From the IMG/VR virus record IMGVR_UViG_3300041809_000370, positions 1 through 35,412 of that record: 35,412 nt of DNA, one strand, 5' to 3'. Below, in pieces: positions 19,897 to 28,582 of this stretch. Both the position numbers and the translations under genes were made by a program. The notes under the pieces are model-generated. The model was not told the DNA's origin. It ran no database searches and was given only the letters and a program-made list of their open reading frames with translations. The DNA is from a virus. Every line of letters starts with the position of its first letter. The first letter of the stretch is position 1.

Positions 19897-22193
19897 AACT
19901 GCGGCCCCTGATTCTCATAGTCAATCCGCAAAACACGGACTTGGACGGGCGTGTTGAGCTGATTGTTTTGTAGCACGATCTTGAAGTAGTGGGCGCGCAG
20001 GTTGATCGCGACCCACTGGCCCTGGGCAAACTGATTCTTGGTCATGTCCACGGGGAAGACATTGGCGACGTCGAAGTTGAAATCCTCATAGACCAGGATA
20101 TTAAGTGTCCCTTGGTTCTGCTGGACTCCCGAGACCCAGATCCACTTGATGAACTTCCACGCGGCCGAGTCTCCCAGATTGAGCCAGGGGGTCGAGTAGT
20201 ACATATTGATCGGCGGGTTCTCGTCCGTCCCGATAACGTCCAAAGTCCAGACTTGTCCAGCATAGTCTCCCCCGTAGAGCTGCGGCGGCGAGACGCTAGG
20301 GTCCTGAAAGAGAGCCGACTCCTTGATGCCCCCAGTGTGGTACAGGAAGTTTCTCCGGCTCCAGTCATAGACGAGAACCACGTCGCCAAGGACCGCGTCG
20401 GCCATCTGGAAATAGATCTGTTTTTTGGCCTGGAGAGAGAAGGCTTGGGACAGCCCAAGGGCCGATATATTCCACCCGTCCGACTCAAGGAACTGGTAGC
20501 GGATCTGGTCATTCTCCGGCAAAAGCTGGGCCGTGAGTCCGTTGATCGCGCAAAGTCCGCTTGAGCTCATGAAGTAGAGATAAACATCCCCGGCAGCGAT
20601 TGAGCGCGGAGAGACTGCCCCGTAGTTGCTCTGAAGCTGCTGGACTTGGAACGGGGAAACCGAGGTGTTTCCGGTGAACGTGCAGACGTAGACCGAGTTG
20701 GTTTTGAAAATGTAAAGATTCCCCTGCCAGACGAAGAGTCCTGTGATGACCTGACCATCGTTTCCGTTGGGAACCTGGATGAAAGCCCCGTCAAGTCCTC
20801 CTTGGGTACCGAAAACTTGGGGGGCACCATAGGCTGAGATCCAGATTGCGCTCGGGTTCCACATGTCCCCGGCCAGGACGAGGAAGTCCTGCCATGCAAC
20901 CGAGAACTGGTAGAAGGGAGCATCGACCTGGCTGGTGAAATAGCCCGGAGCGTCAACCCCGGTATCCGCGACGAGGGTGATAGCGCTTGAAACGGTCGGA
21001 GTGGTGTAGATCGTGAACCCAGTCGCCGAGTTCGGCATTGGGTTAAAGCCAAGGCTGGTATTGGTCGGCATCCCTTGGTTGTCGGGGATGCGGTAAAAGG
21101 TTTGGCTGAGTCCCCCGTTCGGATCTGAGGCCGAGAGCTGTGGGTTGAACGGCGCGGTCATGTACCAAGTCGTCGCGAGATTGTTGATGTCGGTCCCAAA
21201 GAGCGTCCCATCACCATAGGACATCTGAAGGTTTGAGAGCACGATGGAACCAGTTGAACCCACCGGGACATCAACCGAGAACTCGGAGGACCGCTGCCCA
21301 CCGCTTGCAAGCGAAGTGACGGCCAGGAGGCGGATGCAGGTCACGCTTCCCGAAGTCGTGATCGTTCCGCTGCCTCCTGTCGCCACCGCAACCGTTCCTC
21401 CGTTCCAACAGACGCCGGAATAGTCGGAGCCTGGGTATTTGAGCGGGGTCCCGAGGGAGATTGCTAGGACGCAGTACCCGGCCGAGCCTTGCGGGGCTAC
21501 CACCTGGAAGCTAGAAATTGTGTTCGGCTCCATGTAGCCGTAGCTGGTATTGAAAACCCAGATCTGCTTTCCGATGTAGAGCCCGGACGCTGGCTGGCCT
21601 GGAGCCATAGTCAGGAGCGTTCCCGAGACGTTGGCAATGTTCGCTGCGGAATAGTTCCCTTCTGTCCTTAACAGATATGGAGGGGACATCCTAGGCGCAT
21701 GATAGCCAAAGTTTTGAGAGGCTCCGTCCCACCAGCGCGGAGAGACTGGGACCCCGTTGAGGTTGTAAACCGGGGACATGAAGAGCAGGTTCTTGATCGT
21801 TGAAAAATAGGAAAACAGCGCTGCCGTCCAAACGACGCTCAGATTCTCCGTCCAGATCGAGCCAAGGGTCCAGTAGACCGCAGAATTGCAGAGAGCGACC
21901 AGGATCTTGCTCAAGGACCCGAAGGCATTGGCAAAGACGTATCGGTAGAGCCCAAGAACAGGAGCATTGGAAAGTGGATTTCCTACCGGGGACTTTCCGT
22001 TCCTTTTCTCAAGGTATCCGCGCCAGAAGTCGACATCATGGACATCGGGGGAATAGAAGGGAGCACCCGCCGATGCGCCAAACTGAGCCCCAGGAGCCAA
22101 GTTTGCACCGACAAGCTGCTCGTCGGGATGGGTTGGGTCCCATCCGCGCGAGAAGTCCGTGACCGTCAGAGAGCCTGGAACCGGAGCTGGCAT
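19893..22193 (-). CDS. Nozzle / tail stabilisation protein
   Basis: The 766-residue protein is beta-rich throughout, with repeated blade-like segments (GLFVWQGNLYIFKTNSVYVC, SNYGAVSPRSIAAGDVYLYF, SALFQDPSVSPPQLYGGDYA). The pattern NxYGxVSPRSI, DVYLYFMSSSG and an N-terminal DFWRGYLEKRNGKSP is typical of short-tail nozzle or stabilisation proteins (T7 gp12 / P22 gp10 type). It is coupled by a one-base TGATG overlap to the adaptor gene upstream, the usual adaptor-nozzle order. Confidence 0.7.
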   Translation of the reverse strand: MPAPVPGSLTVTDFSRGWDPTHPDEQLVGANLAPGAQFGASAGAPFYSPDVHDVDFWRGYLEKRNGKSPVGNPLSNAPVLGLYRYVFANAFGSLSKILVALCNSAVYWTLGSIWTENLSVVWTAALFSYFSTIKNLLFMSPVYNLNGVPVSPRWWDGASQNFGYHAPRMSPPYLLRTEGNYSAANIANVSGTLLTMAPGQPASGLYIGKQIWVFNTSYGYMEPNTISSFQVVAPQGSAGYCVLAISLGTPLKYPGSDYSGVCWNGGTVAVATGGSGTITTSGSVTCIRLLAVTSLASGGQRSSEFSVDVPVGSTGSIVLSNLQMSYGDGTLFGTDINNLATTWYMTAPFNPQLSASDPNGGLSQTFYRIPDNQGMPTNTSLGFNPMPNSATGFTIYTTPTVSSAITLVADTGVDAPGYFTSQVDAPFYQFSVAWQDFLVLAGDMWNPSAIWISAYGAPQVFGTQGGLDGAFIQVPNGNDGQVITGLFVWQGNLYIFKTNSVYVCTFTGNTSVSPFQVQQLQSNYGAVSPRSIAAGDVYLYFMSSSGLCAINGLTAQLLPENDQIRYQFLESDGWNISALGLSQAFSLQAKKQIYFQMADAVLGDVVLVYDWSRRNFLYHTGGIKESALFQDPSVSPPQLYGGDYAGQVWTLDVIGTDENPPINMYYSTPWLNLGDSAAWKFIKWIWVSGVQQNQGTLNILVYEDFNFDVANVFPVDMTKNQFAQGQWVAINLRAHYFKIVLQNNQLNTPVQVRVLRIDYENQGPQL

Positions 22194-22975
22194 CAGCCGC
22201 CGTAAGAGAAGAGGACTCGGTTGATATCAAGGGACGCCGTGAACGAACGCTCCTCACGGATGTTGCGCCAATAGGCCAAGGCCTCGGCGAACTTGGCGTT
22301 CTTGACCCACATCTCGTCGTATCGGCGAGCGGCAAAGGTCGACGATCCCGCCGCGTCGTCGTAGGCCTCCCACTTTGGATCGCCCAGGAAGAGGTAGGCC
22401 TTCTTGATCGCCCTGTTAATGATCAGGTCCTGAAATTCAGGCGGGCAGATCAGGATGTCTCCCGCGTTGACGAGGTTCGTCGCCCGCTTCATGTAGGGGA
22501 CGTGGACCGAGTATGATCCCGTCGCTGCCGGGGCATCCGCCGCAGGGAAAAGGTAGATTTGGACGTGGTTCGTGGCGTCGTAGGGTGCCTCGATATAGGC
22601 CCAGGGCTTCGCGTTGGCGTAGTTCGTGTACTGGCCTGGATAGTTGGTGATCCACTGGCTATATTCCGTGGCCCAGAGCCGCTGTTGGTAGAACGGGATC
22701 GTCACGTCGATGATCTCGTCGCAGTCGTCCGGCATGGCGTATGGAGTCTGCTGGCCCGCGACCGTGTTGAAATTAAAGGTATCGACGAAACGCCAGCGCC
22801 AGTCTCGCTCCCCGACGACCTCGTTGTAGGCGTCATTGATGAAGCCCGTGATCTGGGTGAGGCCAGGCGTCTGCACCCCATCCTGCGCCGTCAGCGGATA
22901 GGAAATCTTGAACAACAGAGAGGAGATCTGCTGCTGGATCTGGAGAAGGGTTTTCTGGTTCTGAAGGTTTGCCAC
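22193..22975 (-). CDS. Head-to-tail adaptor
   Basis: I start it at GTG 22975 (AGAGG 5 nt upstream), giving 260 residues; a longer frame from 23098 would overlap the exported GH27-like gene. The features are those of podoviral adaptors (T7 gp11/P22 gp4 group): N-terminal helix (TLLQIQQQISSLLFKISYP), FINDAYNEVVGERDWRWRFV, YAMPDDCDEIIDVTI, CPPEFQDLIINRAIKKAYLFLGD and a helical C-terminus. It makes the ring between portal and nozzle. Confidence 0.7.
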   Translation of the reverse strand: MANLQNQKTLLQIQQQISSLLFKISYPLTAQDGVQTPGLTQITGFINDAYNEVVGERDWRWRFVDTFNFNTVAGQQTPYAMPDDCDEIIDVTIPFYQQRLWATEYSQWITNYPGQYTNYANAKPWAYIEAPYDATNHVQIYLFPAADAPAATGSYSVHVPYMKRATNLVNAGDILICPPEFQDLIINRAIKKAYLFLGDPKWEAYDDAAGSSTFAARRYDEMWVKNAKFAEALAYWRNIREERSFTASLDINRVLFSYGG

Positions 22976-22983
22976 GGGTTCCT

Positions 22984-25977
22984 CTAGGGCTCTCCGTAGG
23001 GGGTCCAGGTCGCGGTCGGGGTCGCGGTATGCGACCAGTTTGGCGTGGCCGTTGGGGTAAATGTGTGCGACCAGTTGGGGGTCGCGGTCGGCGTCCATGT
23101 TGGAGTCGGTGAAATAGAGAACGTGGGCGAGATTGAGAAGGTCGGCGAGATCGTCGTAGTTGGGACGAGCGTCGCCGTATAGGTCGTCGTGCAGTTTGGG
23201 GCACTGGGAAGCTCAGCCATGACAACCCCTATCCCAGGGTTGTGTTTTGTCGCCTTGTAGGTCACAGAAGAGGATATCCGCGAGCAACAGTAATCATCCT
23301 CAGAGGCAAAGGTCCCGTAGTTGTTGAAATAGTAGGAATTGGTGAATCCACCAGGCCAAGAGAGGAGCCCATAAAGTCCAGCGTATCCGGCCATGACGAG
23401 GCTTATGCTCGCCTGAGAGGTGAACGTGCAGGTCACGCTTTGGCTCTGCTGCCCTTCCTGCGGTGAAACGGCCCCGTTGACGTTGAGCTGGCCTACCACG
23501 TCATAGATGCCCTGGTACTCCGAGATCGCCACCGCATCGACGTTTATCATTCCCGTTGAAGGCTGGGTGATGACGAGGTTCTGCTGGCCCATTCTCCAAT
23601 TGCTACCAAGGAAAACGTGCCAGAGTTCGCAGCCTTCGGTGTACATAAGCGAAGGGATCTGGATATCCGCCGTCAAAGTCAGCGACCCGAAGGTCATGGA
23701 GGTAATTGTGCTCGCGTTGTCCTGGTTGTTTGTCGCCACCAAGACCGTAAGCATATCCGCAAAGGCTCCTGAGTCCGGGGAATAAGGGATTGTGATGATC
23801 GGAGAGTTTGCCGCCGTTACCGTCATGCCCTCGTCCCAGGAAGGACCAAAGCCGCAGGGCGGAGGCGTCTGGGTCGGGGTTATGCTCGCAACCGGGGAGA
23901 CAGTCATCGTCGGCGTAAATGTCGGGGTCGTCCCGCCGCTAAAATTCAGCGTCAGCATGACTGCTCCCGTGGCCGTAACGTACTGCGAGTAGGAACCAGA
24001 GTAGGTCCCCACGTTAGAATGAGCCCAGAGGTCACGGACGACCGCCGAACCGGATGGAAGCACTTGGTTCCCGCCAACGCTGACAGGCCAGGTTACGGTC
24101 ATTGTCTGGCCCGAGTTGCTCCCGTTGAAAAGCATGACGGAATAAGTGCTTGCCGAAGTGTTGGTCATTGACTTAGCAAAGACCTCAACGTTGGTCGAAG
24201 GGTTGGAAACGAGTTCGGCACCCCACCCGTTATGATCAATGGCGATGACTTCAGCGTTCTCAAGGGTTGTAAGGGACTGGGCGCTTTGCGTGACGTTGTC
24301 CCAAAGGCCAAGATACATACCCTGCTCACAGACCGCTGAGAAATAGCCCTGGTCCTGCCAAGCGGTCATCCCATCGTTTCCGATAGGGCCATCCCAGATA
24401 TCAAAGCCGTTGCCTGGGTTGTTGTAGCCCCAGAGCGGATAGTCAAGGTTCCACTGATTCAAGAAGTTTGACCAAGGCCCTCCACCTCCATAGATCGCCG
24501 TCCACCATCCGTTTGTTCCCACGGACCCGGACCAAGTATAGTTCGCTGGGCCTGTTCCAAACCCCCAGCTTTCAAAGGTCATGACCCGGCTGCTGGAGTT
24601 GTATTCAATCGCATTGTTGAAAACAATTGCCTCCGCCTCAACCGTGTTCGACATGGAGCATGTATCCATAGTGATGTCGTCGGTTCCGTCTGCCGCAAGG
24701 TCGTTTATGTCTGTCGTTTCGTAGCCGTAGCTGCCAGGGGAGGAAGTCCCACACTGGATGCTACCTCCGTCAAGATACATGCTCAATTTCAGGGGGATCG
24801 CCTCCGCGTGGCAGTAGGCGGCAACTGTGGCGATATTGAGCCCAGCGATAGCCACAAGATGCCCGTTGGATCTGGTGGCCTGAGCCCAGCCCGAGTCAAT
24901 ATGGAGGCTCGTGTATCCTGCCGCAGCAAGTCCCGTCGCCTCCATTGCATCCGCCAAGGCTTCACAGGCGACGGTGCTGTTGGTCAGCGAAGCAACCCCC
25001 ATCCAAGGTGCATTTAGAGGGTGAAGGACCGGGCCGGGAGTAAACGAGGGCGTTGGGGAAACCGAGAAAGTCGGAGAAATCGTCGGGCTTATGGTTGGAG
25101 ATCCCGAAGGACCCGAAAGCGTGTCGTTGGCCTTGAAGGTATAGACCCAGTAACCTCCTGTGTTTGAAATCGTGCAGGAGGTGCAGGACCATTCCGGGTC
25201 CGTGTTTGGGTTTGAGAGGATGACGATGCCCGAGCCGCCATTGCCTCCGGTGGTTCCTCCCCCGGTCGAAGATCCACCCGCGCCACCGCCGCCCGAGCCT
25301 GTGTTCGCCGTTGCAGCGGTTCCGTTGGAATTTCCTGTTCCGCCCGCACCGCCGCCGCCTGAGCCACCCGAGCCAGCCGTAGCGCCGCCCGCGCCGCCGC
25401 CGCCTGCATAGGTGTTTCCGGTTATCGGGTCCACCGCTCCAGAACCGCCGCTGCCTCCAACCCCTGACGTGGCATTTGCTCCCGTGGACCCAGCGCCGCC
25501 ACCACCGCCGCCCGCATTAGGGGCGGTCCCCACGCATCCGTTGCTATACCCATTACCTCCGGCATTAGCCAAAGCCCCGCTTGCGGAGCATCCTGAATAG
25601 TAATTGGTTGGGCATCCGCTGTCATAGCCGCAACCACCACCGCCAGAGCCGCCGCTGGTACATCCTCCGCCAGTCCACCCGCCGCCTCCGCCCCCACCCT
25701 TTGCCACGGCCAAGGTTCCAATACTGGTTGTTCCGCCTGATCCGCCAGGACCAGTATAGGTAGCTGCCCCGGTTCCGCCTGATCCAATCGTAATTACAAC
25801 GCTATTTCCAACGGCGACTGTTCCTGTGAGCATTTGCCCAGCACCGCCGCCTCCCTCTGTAGCATATACAGATCCTCCGCCACCACCACCACCGCCACCT
25901 CCAATCACGGTGTCATTAAAGTTCTCAGCGTGAGCCGAGCCTAATGCCATGATGAGGATAAGGCAAAATGCTTTCAC
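22984..25977 (-). CDS. Exported glycine-rich protein with GH27 alpha-galactosidase-like domain
   Basis: The 997-residue protein starts at GTG 25977 inside the upstream stop (GTGA). Residues 1-17 are a signal peptide (MKAFCLILIMALGSAHA), and about 28-270 are glycine-rich, with poly-Gly runs and several Cys, as in receptor-binding phage glycine-rich domains. A Thr-Pro linker follows. About 317-585 have the GH27 pattern: APWMGVASL near Met326, ATGLAAAGYTSLHIDSGW, KLSMYLDGGSIQC, ITMDTC with nucleophile-position Asp438, and ENAEVIAIDHNG near 581. A beta sandwich follows, then a second linker (675-705), a domain related to that of the upstream gene (706-930) and a Thr-Pro tail. The usual WRxxxD acid/base segment is not evident, so catalysis is uncertain. 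Confidence 0.65.
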   Translation of the reverse strand: MKAFCLILIMALGSAHAENFNDTVIGGGGGGGGGGSVYATEGGGGAGQMLTGTVAVGNSVVITIGSGGTGAATYTGPGGSGGTTSIGTLAVAKGGGGGGGWTGGGCTSGGSGGGGCGYDSGCPTNYYSGCSASGALANAGGNGYSNGCVGTAPNAGGGGGGAGSTGANATSGVGGSGGSGAVDPITGNTYAGGGGAGGATAGSGGSGGGGAGGTGNSNGTAATANTGSGGGGAGGSSTGGGTTGGNGGSGIVILSNPNTDPEWSCTSCTISNTGGYWVYTFKANDTLSGPSGSPTISPTISPTFSVSPTPSFTPGPVLHPLNAPWMGVASLTNSTVACEALADAMEATGLAAAGYTSLHIDSGWAQATRSNGHLVAIAGLNIATVAAYCHAEAIPLKLSMYLDGGSIQCGTSSPGSYGYETTDINDLAADGTDDITMDTCSMSNTVEAEAIVFNNAIEYNSSSRVMTFESWGFGTGPANYTWSGSVGTNGWWTAIYGGGGPWSNFLNQWNLDYPLWGYNNPGNGFDIWDGPIGNDGMTAWQDQGYFSAVCEQGMYLGLWDNVTQSAQSLTTLENAEVIAIDHNGWGAELVSNPSTNVEVFAKSMTNTSASTYSVMLFNGSNSGQTMTVTWPVSVGGNQVLPSGSAVVRDLWAHSNVGTYSGSYSQYVTATGAVMLTLNFSGGTTPTFTPTMTVSPVASITPTQTPPPCGFGPSWDEGMTVTAANSPIITIPYSPDSGAFADMLTVLVATNNQDNASTITSMTFGSLTLTADIQIPSLMYTEGCELWHVFLGSNWRMGQQNLVITQPSTGMINVDAVAISEYQGIYDVVGQLNVNGAVSPQEGQQSQSVTCTFTSQASISLVMAGYAGLYGLLSWPGGFTNSYYFNNYGTFASEDDYCCSRISSSVTYKATKHNPGIGVVMAELPSAPNCTTTYTATLVPTTTISPTFSISPTFSISPTPTWTPTATPNWSHTFTPTATPNWSHTATPTATWTPYGEP

Positions 25978-27002
25978 GCTCTGCGCTCCGTCGAACAGGG
26001 CCTGCGATACGGGATTGCCACGTCATCACATGGATCAAAGTCCCAAAAAGCCCTAAGAGGTAAGCTCCAAGGAATCATAGGAAAATCATCAACAGGAACA
26101 TATAAAGGAGTTGAAGTTGGTGTAGCGGTTGGAGTTGCAGTTGGAGTGAACGTTGGGGTGAATGTTGGAGTAGACGTAGGCGTCACCGTCGGCGTCCAGG
26201 TCGGCGTGGACGTCGGCGTGGTGCTGGGCGTGGCGGTCGGTGTCCACGTGGGCGTGCTCGCGACGACGCCCTGGATCTCGGACATGATCTCCGCGCCATA
26301 GACGCTTGCATTGAAATTGAAGTACCCGTTGTAGGTGCCGATCGAAAGATTCAACGTGTTGTAATCGCCGCCCGTCGGATTGATCACGCTCGACTGCTGC
26401 AGCTGCGTCATGAGCCCGCTATTGTAGCTGTTGATCACGGTGGGCGAATTGCCCCAGCTGATCGAGACGTCGATGATTGAATTTGCGACCGTGGTCGTGA
26501 GACTGACGGACATGAGCGCGGAATTGCCGGGAACCTCACCCTTGGCGTCGTCCTTGAAGGGCGTCGTCTGATTCACGCCCGAATACTCTTCGTAATCGAT
26601 CGTCACGCCCTGATTGTTGGCCGTGGCCGCTGTCAAGGTCACGGTGAAGGTCGCGCCCGTGCTATTGGCCGGGTTCAGGAGATACCAAACTTCATCTCCG
26701 TAATATTGGTTCGTGCCGCTGGCTGGATAGCGGTCATACAGCGTCATCGCGCTCGTGCCCCATTCAGCTGTGGACACGTTGCCGCTCGGGGTGATCCAGT
26801 AGTGAGCGTGGAGGACGAGCATCTTGTTCGTCCCGGATCCGGACGTCGAGTAACTGGAGGTCGTGTAGTGACTCGCGCCCGTGGACGGACTCGCTGAGTA
26901 CATGCCGCTATTGATGTAGACGGGGTTCGTCGCGTGAGCGGCGTTGACGAGCAGGAGCAAGGCCGCTAAGAGGGCGAAGGTGAAGCGCGGAAGGCGGGTC
27001 AT
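25974..27002 (-). CDS. Exported beta-sandwich adhesin with Thr-Pro linker
   Basis: The 342-residue protein has a signal peptide at 1-24 (FALLAALLLLVNAAHA). Residues 26-245 form a beta domain (LVLHAHYWITPSGN, EVWYLLNPANSTGATFTV, VTIDYEEYSGVNQTTPF) whose order of elements recurs in residues 706-930 of the downstream protein. A 12-bp degenerate repeat encodes Thr-Pro runs (about 248-300), followed by a distinct 42-residue end rich in Pro, Phe and Trp. Codon composition changes inside the repeat near 26180. Function is likely surface binding; catalytic motifs are absent. Confidence 0.6.
   Translation of the reverse strand: MTRLPRFTFALLAALLLLVNAAHATNPVYINSGMYSASPSTGASHYTTSSYSTSGSGTNKMLVLHAHYWITPSGNVSTAEWGTSAMTLYDRYPASGTNQYYGDEVWYLLNPANSTGATFTVTLTAATANNQGVTIDYEEYSGVNQTTPFKDDAKGEVPGNSALMSVSLTTTVANSIIDVSISWGNSPTVINSYNSGLMTQLQQSSVINPTGGDYNTLNLSIGTYNGYFNFNASVYGAEIMSEIQGVVASTPTWTPTATPSTTPTSTPTWTPTVTPTSTPTFTPTFTPTATPTATPTSTPLYVPVDDFPMIPWSLPLRAFWDFDPCDDVAIPYRRPCSTERRA
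26100..26265 (-). repeat. Degenerate 12-bp tandem repeat encoding Thr-Pro linker
   Basis: Repeats of the form G-T-(C/T)-G-G-(A/C/T)-G-T on the plus strand encode (Ser/Thr)-Pro-Thr-(Trp/Phe/Ala)-Thr-Pro units. Copies below ~26180 are AT-richer, those above GC-rich. Related repeats lie in 22985-23160 and 13860-14035, giving scattered homology that could support domain exchange. Confidence 0.6.
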
Positions 27003-27005
27003 GGG

Positions 27006-27509
27006 TTAATACGGCCAATTGGTAGGAAGGTAGTACCAGCAGGAGGTCGTGATTGCCGTGGGGGTCGTTCCACCTGCGGCGAAAGGAACGCCTATGCTCG
27101 GGGGAGTGTCGACGTAGAGGTAGCGGGCGATCTTGGGGATGGCGTAGCAGCCGATTTGGTTCGGTCCCCCTGGGATCGCGTAGGAGGTGAAGGTCCCCGC
27201 CGAAACGGTCGTCCCCGCCGTGTAGGAGGTCGAGTTGCTGGTCCACCAGACCCGAAGGTTCGCTCCTCCCGTTGAGGTGACGTTGAGGAAGAAGCACCCG
27301 ACGAGGCCAAGGTCCACCGTCGCGGAGGCCGTCCCGGTCAGCGCCTTGTTGAGCAGATAGGTCGCTGTCCCGGTCGCCTGGTGGGCGCAATAGTCCGGGT
27401 TCAGCGTTCCGGTCGGCTGGTTATTGTACGGGCTCGCTGCGCTTGCGAACGAGCTGATGCCTAGTATCGCGCACAGGAACAGTGTGAATAGGAATAGGCG
27501 GCGGAGCAT
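27006..27509 (-). CDS. Small exported Cys-containing protein
   Basis: I place the start at ATG 27509, preceded by AGGGGGAAAAAG, because it gives a clean signal peptide (MLRRLFLFTLFLCAILGISS, cut after ASA near 24). The mature part of about 143 residues is Thr/Ser/Gly-rich and beta-like (LRVWWTSNSTSYTAGTTVSA, FFLNVTSTGG) with four Cys, enough for two disulphides. It opens the cluster of exported proteins. Its first 89 bp overlap the end of the upstream gene. Confidence 0.55.
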   Translation of the reverse strand: MLRRLFLFTLFLCAILGISSFASAASPYNNQPTGTLNPDYCAHQATGTATYLLNKALTGTASATVDLGLVGCFFLNVTSTGGANLRVWWTSNSTSYTAGTTVSAGTFTSYAIPGGPNQIGCYAIPKIARYLYVDTPPSIGVPFAAGGTTPTAITTSCWYYLPTNWPY

Positions 27510-27861
27510 CTTTTTCCCCCTGGGAGGTGGGCCGCCCTCGCGCTGCATCAAGCGCTTGCGGCAGGATTTCCCGGAGTCGGTCCTTATTGATGAGCCGCTT
27601 CCGGACCAAAAGCTTAAAGACGGAGATATAGCCCCTGGCTACGCGCCCCGCCTTGTCAATGAAGTCGTACTTGGGAAAGGAACCGTGGAAAGGGGACGGG
27701 TAGCCGCAGACCTCGCAGAGTCCATACAGGCCCGAGTCTGGGTGATAGGAGCGCCGCTCGTAGATCATCGAGCTCCGCTTGCTCCTGCTCGGGAAGGTCC
27801 TGAGGTTGCCATTGAGCTTCCTCAGGGTCCTGTAGAACTCTTCAAAAGATATGCTGCTCAC
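27421..27861 (-). CDS. Hypothetical protein with CxxC...H motif
   Basis: The start is GTG 27861 with AAGGGGGAC upstream; 146 residues. The core LYGLCEVCGYPSPFHG suggests a metal site, followed by KYDFIDKAGRVARGYISVF and a basic helix (LLVRKRLINKDRLREIL). The last ~30 residues, coded in the region shared with the exported gene, are Pro/Arg-rich and look unconstrained. The overlap of 89 bp is far larger than elsewhere in the window, so the true end may be earlier (a mutation or frameshift) or the tail may be tolerated read-on. Confidence 0.5.
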   Translation of the reverse strand: MSSISFEEFYRTLRKLNGNLRTFPSRSKRSSMIYERRSYHPDSGLYGLCEVCGYPSPFHGSFPKYDFIDKAGRVARGYISVFKLLVRKRLINKDRLREILPQALDAARGRPTSQGEKDAPPPIPIHTVPVRDTRHQLVRKRSEPVQ

Positions 27862-27889
27862 CCGTCCCCCTTTTCACGAGTTTTGGATC

Positions 27890-28153
27890 TTAGTCCACGC
27901 CCTTGTCTTCGCTCTCCGGAACCTCGCGATTCTGGTTGACGAAGCCGCCACGCGCCTTCAGGAGGTTCTCAGGACCGACGACCTCCTTGAACGCCTTGGT
28001 GTAGTTGCCTTCGCCCTTGTTCCGCAGGTCCGATCCAGCCGCAAAGATCTGGATGGAACGGCCCTGAGCATCGGCTTCGACGTTGATGTTCTCGCCGTCG
28101 CCAATTTCCGAAGCCTCCCGGAAGGGAGGCGCCATGCCCTTGTCCTTCATCAT
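27890..28153 (-). CDS. Small head-region protein, unknown function
   Basis: The 87-residue protein has a GAGGAC ribosome site before ATG 28153 (or the adjacent ATG 28150). It mixes short strands (ENINVEADAQGRSIQIFAAG) and a helix (NYTKAFKEVVGPENLLKA). Located between head proteins and the exported cluster; no family recognised. Confidence 0.6.
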   Translation of the reverse strand: MMKDKGMAPPFREASEIGDGENINVEADAQGRSIQIFAAGSDLRNKGEGNYTKAFKEVVGPENLLKARGGFVNQNREVPESEDKGVD

Positions 28154-28156
28154 GAC

Positions 28157-28552
28157 TCAGTCCTCCAGCGGCGAGAGAGCCGCGATCGAGACGCCCCGCT
28201 TCGGCACCGGGAACTGCACCTGAGCGGAGAACGTGACGCCCTCGTAGGTGGTGACGTCCACGAGAACGGCCTGGGTGATGTTCCTGACTTCCTGGTTCGG
28301 GCCGACTTTCATCGGCACAACCTGGGTCACCACATTCCCCTTCTCGTCGCGCTGCGGGCCGCGAGAGACATTGGAGCCTGTGACGAGCAACAGGTGGGTG
28401 CTGACTTTCTTGGTCCTCGGGTCCGTCTCCGTCAGATTGACGAAGGTTCCGACCTTCGGAGACCACGCCGGAGCGGCAGGAGCCGCAGCCGGGGGTGGGG
28501 TTTTAGCCGGAGCGGCAGGAGCCGCAGCCGGAGTAGCGTCATCGGTGGGCAT
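28157..28552 (-). CDS. Beta-rich head-region protein with Ala/Pro tail
   Basis: In the 131-residue protein the first 30 residues are Ala/Pro-rich and the rest is strand-rich (KVSTHLLLVTGSNVSRGPQ, VTQVVPMKVGPNQEVRN, AQVQFPVPKRGVSI). It follows the capsid gene and may be a head decoration or completion protein, by position only. ATG 28552 has GGGAGGA upstream. A 26-bp direct repeat (28467-28492 and 28506-28531) encodes part of the Ala/Pro stretch. Confidence 0.6.
   Translation of the reverse strand: MPTDDATPAAAPAAPAKTPPPAAAPAAPAWSPKVGTFVNLTETDPRTKKVSTHLLLVTGSNVSRGPQRDEKGNVVTQVVPMKVGPNQEVRNITQAVLVDVTTYEGVTFSAQVQFPVPKRGVSIAALSPLED
28467..28531 (-). repeat. 26-bp direct repeat pair inside a head-protein gene
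   Basis: Two identical copies, 28467-28492 and 28506-28531, are separated by 13 bp and encode Pro/Ala units. Slippage could change linker length. Confidence 0.7.
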
Positions 28553-28582
28553 TTTCCGATCCTCCCTATGATGGTTTCTAAC

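Noticed and set aside
13204-27509. Tape-measure protein
   Set aside because: The long genes are either ejection-type low-complexity proteins, beta-rich nozzle or exported proteins; none has the long helical tape pattern with following tail-tip genes.
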